A DNA stretch of 64,000 nucleotides from the NCBI GenBank assembly GCA_016932415.1, contig JAFGCX010000036.1, positions 38,079-102,078 on the forward strand, written 5' to 3'. Positions within the stretch are counted from its first letter, which is position 1; the number at the start of each line of letters is the position of its first letter. Shown piece by piece: positions 26,610 through 34,944 of this stretch. The position numbers were made by a program, and so were the translations under genes. The DNA is from Candidatus Krumholzibacteriota bacterium. Lineage in GTDB: Bacteria; Krumholzibacteriota; Krumholzibacteriia; Krumholzibacteriales; Krumholzibacteriaceae. The notes under the pieces were generated by a model. That model saw nothing but the letters and a program-made list of their open reading frames with translations, ran no database searches and was not told the DNA's origin.

Positions 26610-27023
26610 ATGGATCAATACAGGATCCTGATCGTAGAGGATGATGAAGATATAGTCGAGACTGTCAAATACAGTCTGGAACTGAGAGGTTTTAATGTCG
26701 ATGTGGCATATGACGGGCTTCATGCCTTGCGCAAAGCTCACAGGAACGAATATGATCTTATGCTGCTCGATATTATGCTGCCCGGGAAAAATGGTTATGA
26801 GGTCTCGCGCATACTAAAACAGGAAATGGACGCGGGCAAGATCAAGCCGTTCAGGATCCTCGTCCTTACCGCGCGAAAAGTCGACAGTCCTGAAAGAGAA
26901 GATTTTCTCGCCACCTGGTCGAACGCCGACGAATACATGTACAAACCGTTCGAACTCGATGATCTCATGGAGAGGATCGCCTATCATCTCGGTAAAAACA
27001 AGGAAGAGGTCAGGTTGGCCTGA
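26610..27023 (+). CDS. Single-domain response regulator (receiver)
   Basis: 137 residues, receiver only, no output domain. Acidic pocket EDDED near the N terminus, phosphoacceptor Asp in YDLMLLDIMLPGKNGYEV, switch Thr in RILVLTARK and conserved Lys in YMYKPFELDD. The loop after the Thr (VDSPEREDFLATWSNAD) is longer than usual. AAAGGAGAAAGGGG just upstream gives strong translation. Presumably phosphorylated by the preceding kinase and possibly relaying to the next gene product. Confidence 0.92.
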   Translation: MDQYRILIVEDDEDIVETVKYSLELRGFNVDVAYDGLHALRKAHRNEYDLMLLDIMLPGKNGYEVSRILKQEMDAGKIKPFRILVLTARKVDSPEREDFLATWSNADEYMYKPFELDDLMERIAYHLGKNKEEVRLA

Positions 27024-27080
27024 CGGTATGGTGGTCCTGCCCGTAATTCAGGCAGGGTCAAACAGAGGAGAACGAGCCAG

Positions 27081-27758
27081 ATGCAGCCGAGTGAATATTT
27101 AGCCAGCGTACTCGACAGTTCCCCTGTTGCTCTCGTATCGTTAGATACGAAGATGAGGATATTGCTGTTCAATCAAGCCGCGCGGGCCATGACGGGATTT
27201 ACGGACATCGATATGGTCGGCCGGCGCATAACGAGGATCTTTCCATTTGAAAAAATCAGGAAGATAATCAGGGCACTCAGAAAGGACGAGAATTTTTTAT
27301 CAAATGGATATGTAACGAAACTGATCGGAGCCCAGGGTCGGGAGATCCCCGTGCGGATCAAGATCTCTCCGGTCAGGGACGGTAAAAACGAGCTTATCGG
27401 CATGCTGATACTTGCTTTCGACCTCAGAGAGATCAAGGTGATGCAGTCGAAACTGATAGAAGCGGAAAGACTCGCCGCGATAACCGAAACAGCCATAAGC
27501 GTCAATCATGAGATCAATAATCCCCTTTGTTCGATTCTTGGAAATACGCAGCTGATGTTGATGCAGAGGGACAATCTTGATCCTAACATCGTCAACAAAC
27601 TGCACAGTATAGAGAAGCAGATATCGAGGATCCAGGAAATAGCGAAACAGCTTGGCAAGATAACGAATCCTGTCCTTAAGGAATATATCGGCGGCAAAAA
27701 GATGCTCGATGTGAAGCATTCCGGGAAAAAAAGAATCAGGCAGCCCGTCAATAAATAA
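27081..27758 (+). CDS. PAS domain protein with histidine-kinase dimerisation domain but no ATPase domain
   Basis: 225 residues. PAS fold at ~5-120 (ASVLDSSPVALVSLDTKMRI, GRRITRIFPFEKI, REIPVRIKISPVRDGKNELIG), then a HisKA-type helical hairpin containing H143 in SVNHEINNPLCSILGNTQLM and a second helix to ~205. The gene ends with a stop codon well before any N-, G1- or G2-box could occur, and the downstream 45 bases lead straight into the tRNA-Phe promoter, so the ATPase domain is truly absent rather than frameshifted. HEINNPL is the motif of the NtrB/hybrid class. GAGGAGA ribosome site. Likely receives phosphate from, or dimerises with, another kinase. Confidence 0.85.
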   Translation: MQPSEYLASVLDSSPVALVSLDTKMRILLFNQAARAMTGFTDIDMVGRRITRIFPFEKIRKIIRALRKDENFLSNGYVTKLIGAQGREIPVRIKISPVRDGKNELIGMLILAFDLREIKVMQSKLIEAERLAAITETAISVNHEINNPLCSILGNTQLMLMQRDNLDPNIVNKLHSIEKQISRIQEIAKQLGKITNPVLKEYIGGKKMLDVKHSGKKRIRQPVNK

Positions 27759-27765
27759 GAAACTG

Positions 27766-27793
27766 TTGACAATCTGAATAAAATGAATAAGAT
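27766..27793 (+). promoter_or_regulatory. Promoter of tRNA-Phe
   Basis: TTGACA (27766-27771), 16-base spacer, TAAGAT (27788-27793); transcription would begin a few bases before the mature tRNA 5' end. Confidence 0.72.
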
Positions 27794-27803
27794 TTCTCTC
27801 CGT

Positions 27804-27879
27804 GGGAAGGTAGCTCAGTCGGTAGAGCAACGGATTGAAAATCCGTGTGTCGGCGGTTCGATTCCGCCCCTTCCCACCA
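27804..27879 (+). tRNA. tRNA-Phe (GAA)
   Basis: Full cloverleaf: acceptor GGGAAGG/CCTTCCC, D arm GCTC...GAGC, anticodon stem ACGGA/TCCGT with loop TTGAAAA (anticodon GAA), T arm GGCGG TTCGATT CCGCC, discriminator A and encoded CCA (27877-27879). Confidence 0.97.
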
Positions 27880-27884
27880 CCGGA

Positions 27885-29147
27885 TCAGACCGGGATACTC
27901 TCACCGGTTTTTTCTTTTTCAATAACAGGGATGACTGGAATCGGACGCCGCAGGCGTTCCTGAAGAATATGCCGATATATTTTCATCTGTCTCTCTATGA
28001 CATCTTCTTCCCTGAAAATGGTCAACGCTTTCTCTCTCGCTTTTTCCCCCATGATCAATCTTTTTCCCCTGTGCAACGCAAGATCTTCGATCGCGCCACG
28101 AAGAAGATGGATATTTCCGGGGGGGAACAGAAACCCGTTTATTCCGTCATCGACCTGCTCCCTGCAGCCCCTGATGGCCGTCGCGATGACGGGAAGCCCC
28201 GAGGACATCGCTTCGCAGATTGATCGGGGCAGACCCTCCCGGTATGAAGGCAGAACGAAAATATCACTGGCAGCGAGGATTCTTTCAGGATCATCGCGGA
28301 ATCCGGTCAGGATTACCCTTCTGTCAAGATCATTTGATCTGATCGCCTTCCTGACTGCTTCAAAAGTGGTTGAGTCCCTGTCAGCGGCTGTAGTAGAGTC
28401 GCCTGTTATTACCAGTGTGAGATCCTTGTGAGCAGTGGCAAGAGGGATGAATGAATCGATCAGGTCGAGGATACCTTTTTCCTTTACGATCCTCCCGATA
28501 AAACTTACCACAACGGAATCGATGCTGATGCCGAGTTCCTTTCTGATTTCCGACCGGATGTCGGCATCTGGCGCGAAAAGATCGGTGTCGACGCCATTTC
28601 CTATATGAAGGATCCTGGATGGTGAAAGAAAACTGGTATTAAGGGCCTTGTCGGTGTCCTCGATGCTCTGACAGAAAAGATAATCCGTTGCCAGTCTTCC
28701 CGCCGAGAATTCGGCGAGTTCGAAGACGAGTCTTTTATAAAGTCTCATATTCTCATGAAAGTAAAATCCATGCGCCGTATATATTATTTCAGGCACACCT
28801 GCAAGCCGCGCTGCCAACCGGCCGGTGAACGCCGCTACCGGGGTATGAAGATGGACGATATCATATTTCTCGTTTTTCAGTAGGCGGTAGATATTTTTAA
28901 CCGCCTTGAGGATATTTCCCGGTGACATGCTTCTTTCGATCCCGATGTCGTGGAAATTGAATCCAAGCGATTCAAGGTACGCCGGTGTCCCATCGCCCAG
29001 ATCAGCCGCCGCGGCGTCGACATGGCAACCGTTTTTCAGCAACTCCTTCATCAGTGGAAGCATAAGTTTTTTTATCGCCAGATCGATCGTTGCTACCTGC
29101 AGGATCCTCGGCCGTCCTGTCTCTCGATTTATTTCAGGTAATCCCAT
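27885..29147 (-). CDS. Glycosyltransferase family 4
   Basis: 420 residues, GT-B fold. N-terminal glycosyltransferase-4 half with HLHTPVAAFTGRLAARLAG and YTAHGFYFHEN, and a C-terminal GT4 (Glycos_transf_1) half with VVSFIGRIVKEKGILDLIDS, PSYREGLPRSICEAMSSGLP (E-x7-E donor-site motif EGLPRSICE) and DGINGFLFPPGN. Resembles CapM/PglA-type enzymes that add a sugar to lipid-linked polysaccharide intermediates in the cytosol. It stands alone, facing tRNA-Phe, with AAGGGG ahead of its ATG. Acceptor and donor sugars unknown. Confidence 0.9.
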   Translation of the reverse strand: MGLPEINRETGRPRILQVATIDLAIKKLMLPLMKELLKNGCHVDAAAADLGDGTPAYLESLGFNFHDIGIERSMSPGNILKAVKNIYRLLKNEKYDIVHLHTPVAAFTGRLAARLAGVPEIIYTAHGFYFHENMRLYKRLVFELAEFSAGRLATDYLFCQSIEDTDKALNTSFLSPSRILHIGNGVDTDLFAPDADIRSEIRKELGISIDSVVVSFIGRIVKEKGILDLIDSFIPLATAHKDLTLVITGDSTTAADRDSTTFEAVRKAIRSNDLDRRVILTGFRDDPERILAASDIFVLPSYREGLPRSICEAMSSGLPVIATAIRGCREQVDDGINGFLFPPGNIHLLRGAIEDLALHRGKRLIMGEKAREKALTIFREEDVIERQMKIYRHILQERLRRPIPVIPVIEKEKTGESIPV

Positions 29148-29272
29148 CTGAAGTCCCCTTCTTTTCTGAACGTTCGGCCGCCCGGCCGGACAAGACCCTC
29201 GTGTGTCGTGACTAAAGTCCTTTTATATCAATTTCTTTCGGCAGGAAGTATGGGTGGTTTAGGGAATTCTTG

Positions 29273-29302
29273 TTGACAGTCAGGAAAACCCTGTCATATC
29301 TT
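29273..29302 (+). promoter_or_regulatory. Promoter with embedded inverted repeat, upstream of the carboxyltransferase operon
   Basis: TTGACA (29273-29278), 18-base spacer, TATCTT (29297-29302). The spacer carries TGACAG (29274-29279) and CTGTCA (29291-29296), an inverted repeat placed exactly where a repressor would block polymerase. The rest of the ~190-base gap back to the GT4 gene shows nothing else. Confidence 0.6.
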
Positions 29303-29336
29303 TCACCTGTACGGAGCAAGCAGGAAGGTGGATCTG

Positions 29337-29537
29337 ATGGATCAGGACCTGGTAATCGCGATTACGGCGGCTATTCAGTCTTACATTGATACTGAATCTG
29401 TCGAAAAGAAAAGAAGATTCGGCCCCCAACTCAGTCCGTGGAAGATGGGTTCGCGCCGTGAGACGATGACAAAACGTACTCTTGCTGTCAGGGGAAACCC
29501 CGGCACGGTCAGATTACGTAGATTTTCCCTGATATAA
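29337..29537 (+). CDS. Small OadG-like protein leading the carboxyltransferase operon
   Basis: 66 residues. N-terminal VIAITAAIQSYIDTE and central SPWKMGSRRETM resemble the soluble C-terminal part of oxaloacetate/methylmalonyl-CoA decarboxylase gamma subunits (typically AAI-x-AYL ... SPWxxAGRxELM), but no membrane helix is present. Start at the ATG with AGGAAGG eight bases upstream; a GTG nine bases earlier overlaps that ribosome site. Lies 35 bases before the biotin carboxyltransferase gene, in the position such small subunits usually occupy. Likely an assembly or accessory subunit; identification rests on two short motifs. Confidence 0.6.
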   Translation: MDQDLVIAITAAIQSYIDTESVEKKRRFGPQLSPWKMGSRRETMTKRTLAVRGNPGTVRLRRFSLI

Positions 29538-29572
29538 AAACAATCTGCACAAAGATGGGGATGGGGTAAAAG

Positions 29573-31504
29573 ATGTCTGCCGGTGAGAAAAAATTAAAAA
29601 GAAGAGTTCCGCTGGGAATCACGGACACGACGTTCAGGGATGGTCATCAGTCTATTCTGGCCACTCGTTTTCGAACGGAAGATATGCTTCCGATAGCGGA
29701 CAAGATGGATCAGGTCGGATTCCATTCAATGGAAGTATGGGGTGGAGCCACCTTTGACGTTGCCACGAGGTTCCTGAATGAAGATCCATGGATTCGGTTG
29801 ACTGAATTGAAGAAAAGGATCAAAAAAACACCGCTTCAGATGTTGCTGAGAGGTCAGAACCTTGTCGGTTACCGCAACTACGCTGATGATGTCCTGGAGC
29901 TTTTTATACATGAGGCGGCGGAAGCGGGGATAGATATTTTCAGGGTATTTGACGCGTTGAATGACGAACGCAATTTCGAGGCGTCATTCAGAGTGATAAA
30001 GGAGACAGGCAAACATATACAGGGGACTATTTCCTACTCACTGACCGAAAAGCGGCTTGGTGGAGAGGTCTTTACGCTCGACTACTACGTCAACAAGGCG
30101 AAAGCTCTTGAGAATATGGGCGCCGATTCTCTCTGCATAAAGGATATGGCCGGACTTCTTAATCCCTACGACGCGTATGACCTGGTGAAGACCCTGAAGA
30201 AAAAGATTTCCATTCCTGTTCATCTGCATTGCCACTACACCAGTGGCATGGCGTCGATGACGTATATGAAAGCGGTCGAAGCGGGTGTCGATGTCCTCGA
30301 TTGCGCGCTTGCTCCATTCGGGCTGAGGACATCCGAACCGGCGGTCGAACCGATGGTCGCCGCTCTCGCCGATACTGACAGAGATCCCGGTCTCGACCTG
30401 GAGAAACTGTTTGAACTTGGCAATTATGTCGAAAAAGTCGCGCCGAAATACAGGCGTTTCCTCAATACGACGAGGATGGCTATTATAGATACAGGCGTAC
30501 TCGAGCATCAGATACCGGGAGGCATGCTCACCAATCTGGTAAGCCAGCTGAAGGAAGCTGATGCGCTAGACAGGCTCCAGGAAGTCTATGATGAACTTCC
30601 GCTGACGCGAAAGGAACTCGGTTATCCTCCGCTCGTCACTCCGACGAGCCAGATCGTCGGTATTCAGTCAGTCCAGAACGTGCTTTTCGGGCGCTACAAG
30701 ATGATAAGTGGACAGGTCAAGGATTATGCGTATGGACTCTATGGAAAACCTCCGGTCGAGATGGATCCGAAAGTCCGAAAAATGGCGTTAAAAGGATATC
30801 CCAGAGGGGAGACTCCGATCACATGCAGAGCTGCCGATATGCTCGAACCGGAACTGGATAAGGCTCGCGAAGCTGTCAAGGGACTCGCAAGGGACAACAG
30901 GGACCTTCTCATTTACGCGCTCTATCCGACGACCGGCATGAGATTTCTTCGCTGGAAGTATGGTCTCGAAGAACCTCCCGCCGAGTTGAGGCCGGTGACA
31001 CTCGACGATGTCGAACGGGAAGATGAGATGCTCGCGAATGTCAAGTCGGGGAATGTCAAGATATCATCCTCTGCCGGCGCGCCGGCAAAAGGGGCGGGCC
31101 TGAGAGCATTCAACGTGTTTGTCGGAGGGCAGCATTATAATATCGAAGTCGAGGAAGTCGGTGGAAAGCCGCGAGCTCGTTCGATCGGAGATACTGCCCC
31201 GATCGTAAAGAAGGAGACGAAACGGGAAAAGGCTCGAAAGAAAACGGAAAAAAGCGCGGATGCTCCTTCATCGGAGACAATCGGGTCTGAACTCGCCTTC
31301 ACAGCTCCCATGCCGGGAATGGTCGTAAGTTTTGAAGTCAAGGAAGGTGACAATGTAAGCGAGGGGGATGTCCTGGTCATTCTCGAAGCGATGAAGATGC
31401 AGAACAGCCTTACTTCGAACGTAAGTGGAACAATCAGGTCGTTGAAGGTGGCTCCCGGGAAGTCCGTCGAGAAGAACCAGGTGCTGCTTACGATCTCTCA
31501 ATAA
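29573..31504 (+). CDS. oadA: Pyruvate carboxylase subunit B / oxaloacetate decarboxylase alpha subunit
   Basis: Biotin-dependent carboxyltransferase interconverting pyruvate and oxaloacetate. 643 residues: HMGL-like TIM barrel with DTTFRDGHQS near the N terminus and metal site HLHCHYTSGM (~residue 220), the conserved PYC/OADA region (ITCRAADMLEPELDKAREAV), a K/E-rich linker (~530-555) and a biotinyl domain with VILEAMKMQN, biotin attached to Lys608. GGGG ribosome site. The biotin carboxylase subunit is not in the window, and no sodium-pump beta subunit is seen, so the pyruvate carboxylase two-subunit (PycB) type is more likely than a sodium-pumping decarboxylase. Symbol reflects the family only. 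Confidence 0.92.
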   Translation: MSAGEKKLKRRVPLGITDTTFRDGHQSILATRFRTEDMLPIADKMDQVGFHSMEVWGGATFDVATRFLNEDPWIRLTELKKRIKKTPLQMLLRGQNLVGYRNYADDVLELFIHEAAEAGIDIFRVFDALNDERNFEASFRVIKETGKHIQGTISYSLTEKRLGGEVFTLDYYVNKAKALENMGADSLCIKDMAGLLNPYDAYDLVKTLKKKISIPVHLHCHYTSGMASMTYMKAVEAGVDVLDCALAPFGLRTSEPAVEPMVAALADTDRDPGLDLEKLFELGNYVEKVAPKYRRFLNTTRMAIIDTGVLEHQIPGGMLTNLVSQLKEADALDRLQEVYDELPLTRKELGYPPLVTPTSQIVGIQSVQNVLFGRYKMISGQVKDYAYGLYGKPPVEMDPKVRKMALKGYPRGETPITCRAADMLEPELDKAREAVKGLARDNRDLLIYALYPTTGMRFLRWKYGLEEPPAELRPVTLDDVEREDEMLANVKSGNVKISSSAGAPAKGAGLRAFNVFVGGQHYNIEVEEVGGKPRARSIGDTAPIVKKETKREKARKKTEKSADAPSSETIGSELAFTAPMPGMVVSFEVKEGDNVSEGDVLVILEAMKMQNSLTSNVSGTIRSLKVAPGKSVEKNQVLLTISQ

Positions 31505-31531
31505 AACGGGGTGCGGAGAATCGCTTTATCT

Positions 31532-33622
31532 ATGAATATTGACAACAGGCTTAAAATACATCCGATACTGCCGATTAAGGACAGAAAAGAGATTTCATTC
31601 ACATTTAACGGCAAGAGTCTGCGGGCACTTGAAGGTGAAGTCGTAACTTCCGCCTTATATGCCAATGGTATCAGGATATTCGGGCATCACACAAGGGACG
31701 GGGCTCCACAAGGGATATTCTGCGTCAATGGTCAGTGCAGCCAGTGCATGGTCATCGTCAATGGAAGGATCGTCAAGGGATGTATGACTGTGCTCGAGGA
31801 AGGGATGCGGGTCGAAAGCTGCGAAGGATCCCCGGTTCTTCCGGCTGACGACTTCCCCGGGGAATTTACCGATTGCGATGAGATCGAGACGGATGTCCTC
31901 GTGATCGGGGCCGGCCCGGCGGGAATCAATGCGGCGATCGAACTCGGAAATCTCGGAGCGAAAGTCCTCCTTATCGATGACAAGAATGAACCCGGCGGAA
32001 AACTCACCTTACAGACTCACCCTTTTTTCGGTTCGCGGGATGATTGTTATGCCGGCACAAGAGGGATCGATATCGCCGATCTGATGACCAGGCAGCTTGA
32101 TTCCCTCGATTCGGTGTCTGTCTTGACCGGAACGACCGCTGTGGGAGTATTCAGTGACAGGAAAATCGGATTATACCGTGGAGATGAATATTTCTTTGTG
32201 TTGCCCAGGATCGTGCTGGTAGCATGCGGCGCAAGGGAAAAGACGCTCGCCTTCCCAGGATGCGATATGCCCGGGGTGTACGGAGCGGGTGCTTTTCAGA
32301 CATTGCTGAACAGGGACCTGGTAAAACCGGCCGAAAGGCTGTTCATAGTCGGCGGTGGCAATGTGGGGTTGATAACGGGGTATCACGCTGTCCAAGCCGG
32401 CATAAAGGTCGTCGGGCTGGTCGAAGCACTGTCCAGATGCGGCGGTTACAAAGTGCACCTGGATAAGCTGAGACGCCTGGGGGTCCCCGTATATACTTCG
32501 CATTCGATACTGAAAGCCGAGGGTTCGGATTTTCTTGAGAGCATAACGATAACAGCGATAGACGGCGAGTTCAGGCCCGTCAGGGGAACTGAGAAAAAGT
32601 TCGATGTAGATACTCTTCTTATCGCGGTCGGTCTCTCACCGGTCGACGAATTACGCAGGAAACTGGAAGCATTCGGGATCGAATCATACAGCTGTGGAGA
32701 TTCAGAAGAAATAGCTGAAGCATCCGCCGCGATATTCAGTGGAAAGATCACAGGGAGAAAGATCGCCCGGTCTCTCGGATATGAGATTGATATACCTGAT
32801 GCCTGGGAGAAGACTCAGGAAGTCCTGCGCAGCAGGCCCGGGTCGACAGTACCGTTTGAACCTGAAGACCCTGGCAGTGATATTTTTCCTGTTTTAAGGT
32901 GCATAGAAGAGATACCATGCAACCCGTGCGTCGATTCGTGTCCCCATTCCTCCATCCTCATACCAGGCGATTCGATCATGGGACTCCCGGTATTCAGCGG
33001 TCAGTGTACGGGTTGCATGAAGTGTGTTACGGCCTGTCCGGCCCTCGCGATAACCCTGGTCAGGAGGGGAACAGCATCGGATGGGGAAGGCTCACGCGTT
33101 GTGATCCCTTACGAGATGCTCCTCGACGATCTGAAAGAAGGCCGCGTCGTCAATACAGTGGATCTTGAAGGTAATCGTGTCGGTGAAGGAAAGGTTTTAA
33201 AGGTAAAAAGATCCCCTGGAGATAAAAAACGCTGGCTGGTAACGCTTGAAGTCCCCGACGATGATATTCTGCGCGTCGCCGGTTTCATCGATCTCGAGGC
33301 CGAAACAGGGGTAAAAGGCCTTCCCCTCGAAGAATCTGTCCCTGATGATACGATCATATGCAGATGCGAGAGGATTACGGCCGGAGAGATAAGGGCAGAG
33401 ATAAGGGCCGGAGTCATCGATATGAATATTCTCAAAGCGACCATAAGGACAGGTATGGGAGCTTGCGCCGGCAGGACATGTACCGATCTGATACTTAATC
33501 TTTATAAAAACGAGGGCGTCGATATTTCCAGGGTGACTTTGCCTACGGATAGACCATTTGTATCCGAAGTCCCCCTTTCGGCCTTCGCCGGGATCAATAA
33601 AAGAGGCGGGAACAGGGATTGA
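31532..33622 (+). CDS. FAD/iron-sulfur oxidoreductase, alpha subunit of an amino-acid or opine dehydrogenase-type complex
   Basis: About 696 residues. N-terminal [2Fe-2S] domain (Fer2_4) with GIFCVNGQCSQCMV and GCM ligands; pyridine-nucleotide-disulfide-type FAD/NAD domain (VLVIGAGPAGINAAIEL and IVGGGNVGLITGYHAVQAG); two ferredoxin clusters near residue 475 (CNPCVDSCPHSSI and CTGCMKCVTACPA); and a C-terminal BFD-like [2Fe-2S] module (CRCERIT ... GACAGRTC). This is the HcnA+HcnB/OoxA-like arrangement, here with inserted 2x[4Fe-4S], that accepts electrons from the partner flavoprotein encoded immediately downstream. Start uncertain between GTG 31511 and ATG 31532; the latter has GGAG at long spacing. 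Overlaps its partner by four bases. Confidence 0.85.
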   Translation: MNIDNRLKIHPILPIKDRKEISFTFNGKSLRALEGEVVTSALYANGIRIFGHHTRDGAPQGIFCVNGQCSQCMVIVNGRIVKGCMTVLEEGMRVESCEGSPVLPADDFPGEFTDCDEIETDVLVIGAGPAGINAAIELGNLGAKVLLIDDKNEPGGKLTLQTHPFFGSRDDCYAGTRGIDIADLMTRQLDSLDSVSVLTGTTAVGVFSDRKIGLYRGDEYFFVLPRIVLVACGAREKTLAFPGCDMPGVYGAGAFQTLLNRDLVKPAERLFIVGGGNVGLITGYHAVQAGIKVVGLVEALSRCGGYKVHLDKLRRLGVPVYTSHSILKAEGSDFLESITITAIDGEFRPVRGTEKKFDVDTLLIAVGLSPVDELRRKLEAFGIESYSCGDSEEIAEASAAIFSGKITGRKIARSLGYEIDIPDAWEKTQEVLRSRPGSTVPFEPEDPGSDIFPVLRCIEEIPCNPCVDSCPHSSILIPGDSIMGLPVFSGQCTGCMKCVTACPALAITLVRRGTASDGEGSRVVIPYEMLLDDLKEGRVVNTVDLEGNRVGEGKVLKVKRSPGDKKRWLVTLEVPDDDILRVAGFIDLEAETGVKGLPLEESVPDDTIICRCERITAGEIRAEIRAGVIDMNILKATIRTGMGACAGRTCTDLILNLYKNEGVDISRVTLPTDRPFVSEVPLSAFAGINKRGGNRD

Positions 33623-34782
33623 AGAAGTATGACGCGATCATAATCGGAGCTGGAAGTGTCGGTTGTCCACTCTCGTATTTTCTCTCCCTGGAAGGGTGGA
33701 AAGTACTCGTCCTTGACGGGGGAAGGTCTCCCGGTCAGGGGCAGAACAAGGCGGCGATCGGTGGAGTCAGGGCTACGCATTCCGATCCGGCCAAGATCAA
33801 ACTCTGTCTGAAAAGTCTCGAGATATTCTCAACATGGGAAGAGAGGCATGGAACTGATATCGGTTGGATCGAGGGAGGATACTGTTTCCCTGTCTACAGA
33901 AAAAAGGATGAAGAAGCTCTGAAGCAGCTTCTTCCCGTTCAAAAGGATTTCGGTCTTGATATCGACTGGGTTGATCCGTCAGGGATCTCCTCTCTAGTAC
34001 CGGGGATCAATAATGATGGTCTTCTTGGCGGCACCTACTCTCCAGGAGACGGACAGGTATCTCCCCTGAAGGCCGCTGCCGCTTTCTGGAAGGAAAGCAG
34101 GGACAGGGGAACCGAATTCTTGTTTGGCGAACCGGTGATATCGCTTCTTATCCGGAGCGGAAGGATCGAGGGCGTCGAGACTTCGAAAGGAAAATATTAC
34201 TCTGATGTGGTTGTAAACGCCGCCGGAGCTTACGCGAAAGAGATCGGGATGATGGCGGGGCTTGAGATCCCGGTGGTGCCTGAGAGCCATGAGGCGGGAA
34301 TATCCGCTCCAATGGAACGTTTTTTTGATCCTCTCGTAGTCGACATCCGTCCGGGAACTGAAAAGAGAACGGCAAATTTCTATTTTGGCCAGAATGACCG
34401 AGGCCAGGTAATATTCTGTTACACGCCGATCGATCCGATCGAGGGAACGAATCTTTCCGCCACATCGGAATTCATGCCAGTGATCGCCCGAAGGTTGATT
34501 GACCTGATCCCAAGATTGAAGAATATGCTGGTGAGGAGGGTCTGGCGAGGATTATACCCGATGACACCGGACGGGATAATAATTCTCGACAGCGTCAGAG
34601 AGGTGACAGGGATGTACCTCTGCGCCGGAATGTGTGGACAGGGATTCATGCTTGGGCCTGGGGTCGGACTGAATATGGCCAGATTCATCATCACCGGAAA
34701 ACCGCAAATCGAGGAGGAAATCTTCGCCTCGGTCGGTTTTTACAGGGATTATCATGCCGCGAATGGCGAGACGCTTAAATAG
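33619..34782 (+). CDS. FAD-dependent dehydrogenase, beta subunit (DAO family; sarcosine/proline/opine dehydrogenase-like)
   Basis: 387 residues of the D-amino-acid oxidase fold. Dinucleotide site YDAIIIGAGSVGCPLSYFLS at the N terminus, GGVRATHSDPAKIKL flavin-loop region, VVNAAGAYAKEIGMMAG, and the C-terminal GMYLCAGMCGQGFMLGPGVG block. Translation starts at a TTG that overlaps the previous stop (TTGA), so the two subunits are made in fixed ratio. Related complexes oxidise glycine (HCN synthase HcnC), opines (OoxB), proline or hydroxyproline; substrate cannot be assigned. Adjacent carboxyltransferase genes suggest amino-acid breakdown feeding pyruvate/oxaloacetate (inference). Confidence 0.87.
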   Translation: MKKYDAIIIGAGSVGCPLSYFLSLEGWKVLVLDGGRSPGQGQNKAAIGGVRATHSDPAKIKLCLKSLEIFSTWEERHGTDIGWIEGGYCFPVYRKKDEEALKQLLPVQKDFGLDIDWVDPSGISSLVPGINNDGLLGGTYSPGDGQVSPLKAAAAFWKESRDRGTEFLFGEPVISLLIRSGRIEGVETSKGKYYSDVVVNAAGAYAKEIGMMAGLEIPVVPESHEAGISAPMERFFDPLVVDIRPGTEKRTANFYFGQNDRGQVIFCYTPIDPIEGTNLSATSEFMPVIARRLIDLIPRLKNMLVRRVWRGLYPMTPDGIIILDSVREVTGMYLCAGMCGQGFMLGPGVGLNMARFIITGKPQIEEEIFASVGFYRDYHAANGETLK

Positions 34783-34944
34783 CTTCCTTAAAAAACAGGG
34801 ACTATAGTACCTTTTTCCCTAAACTATTCCAGATAATCTCCGAGAATATAACCAAGAGTCGCGGTATCGGTCTGTCCTGGCGGATATCCGTAAATTGATG
34901 GAGAGTGTCCAGCCTCGACAGTCGCGATAGATGAGGGAGGAATA

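Noticed and set aside
27759-27803. Frameshifted remainder of an ATPase domain after the PAS-DHp gene
   Set aside because: All three forward frames were inspected: only 45 bases separate the stop from tRNA-Phe and they contain its promoter.
27804-27879. tRNA-Phe as an integration site for a mobile element
   Set aside because: No integrase, no repeated tRNA 3' end nearby, and neighbours are ordinary chromosomal genes. The same holds for tRNA-Thr at 43711.
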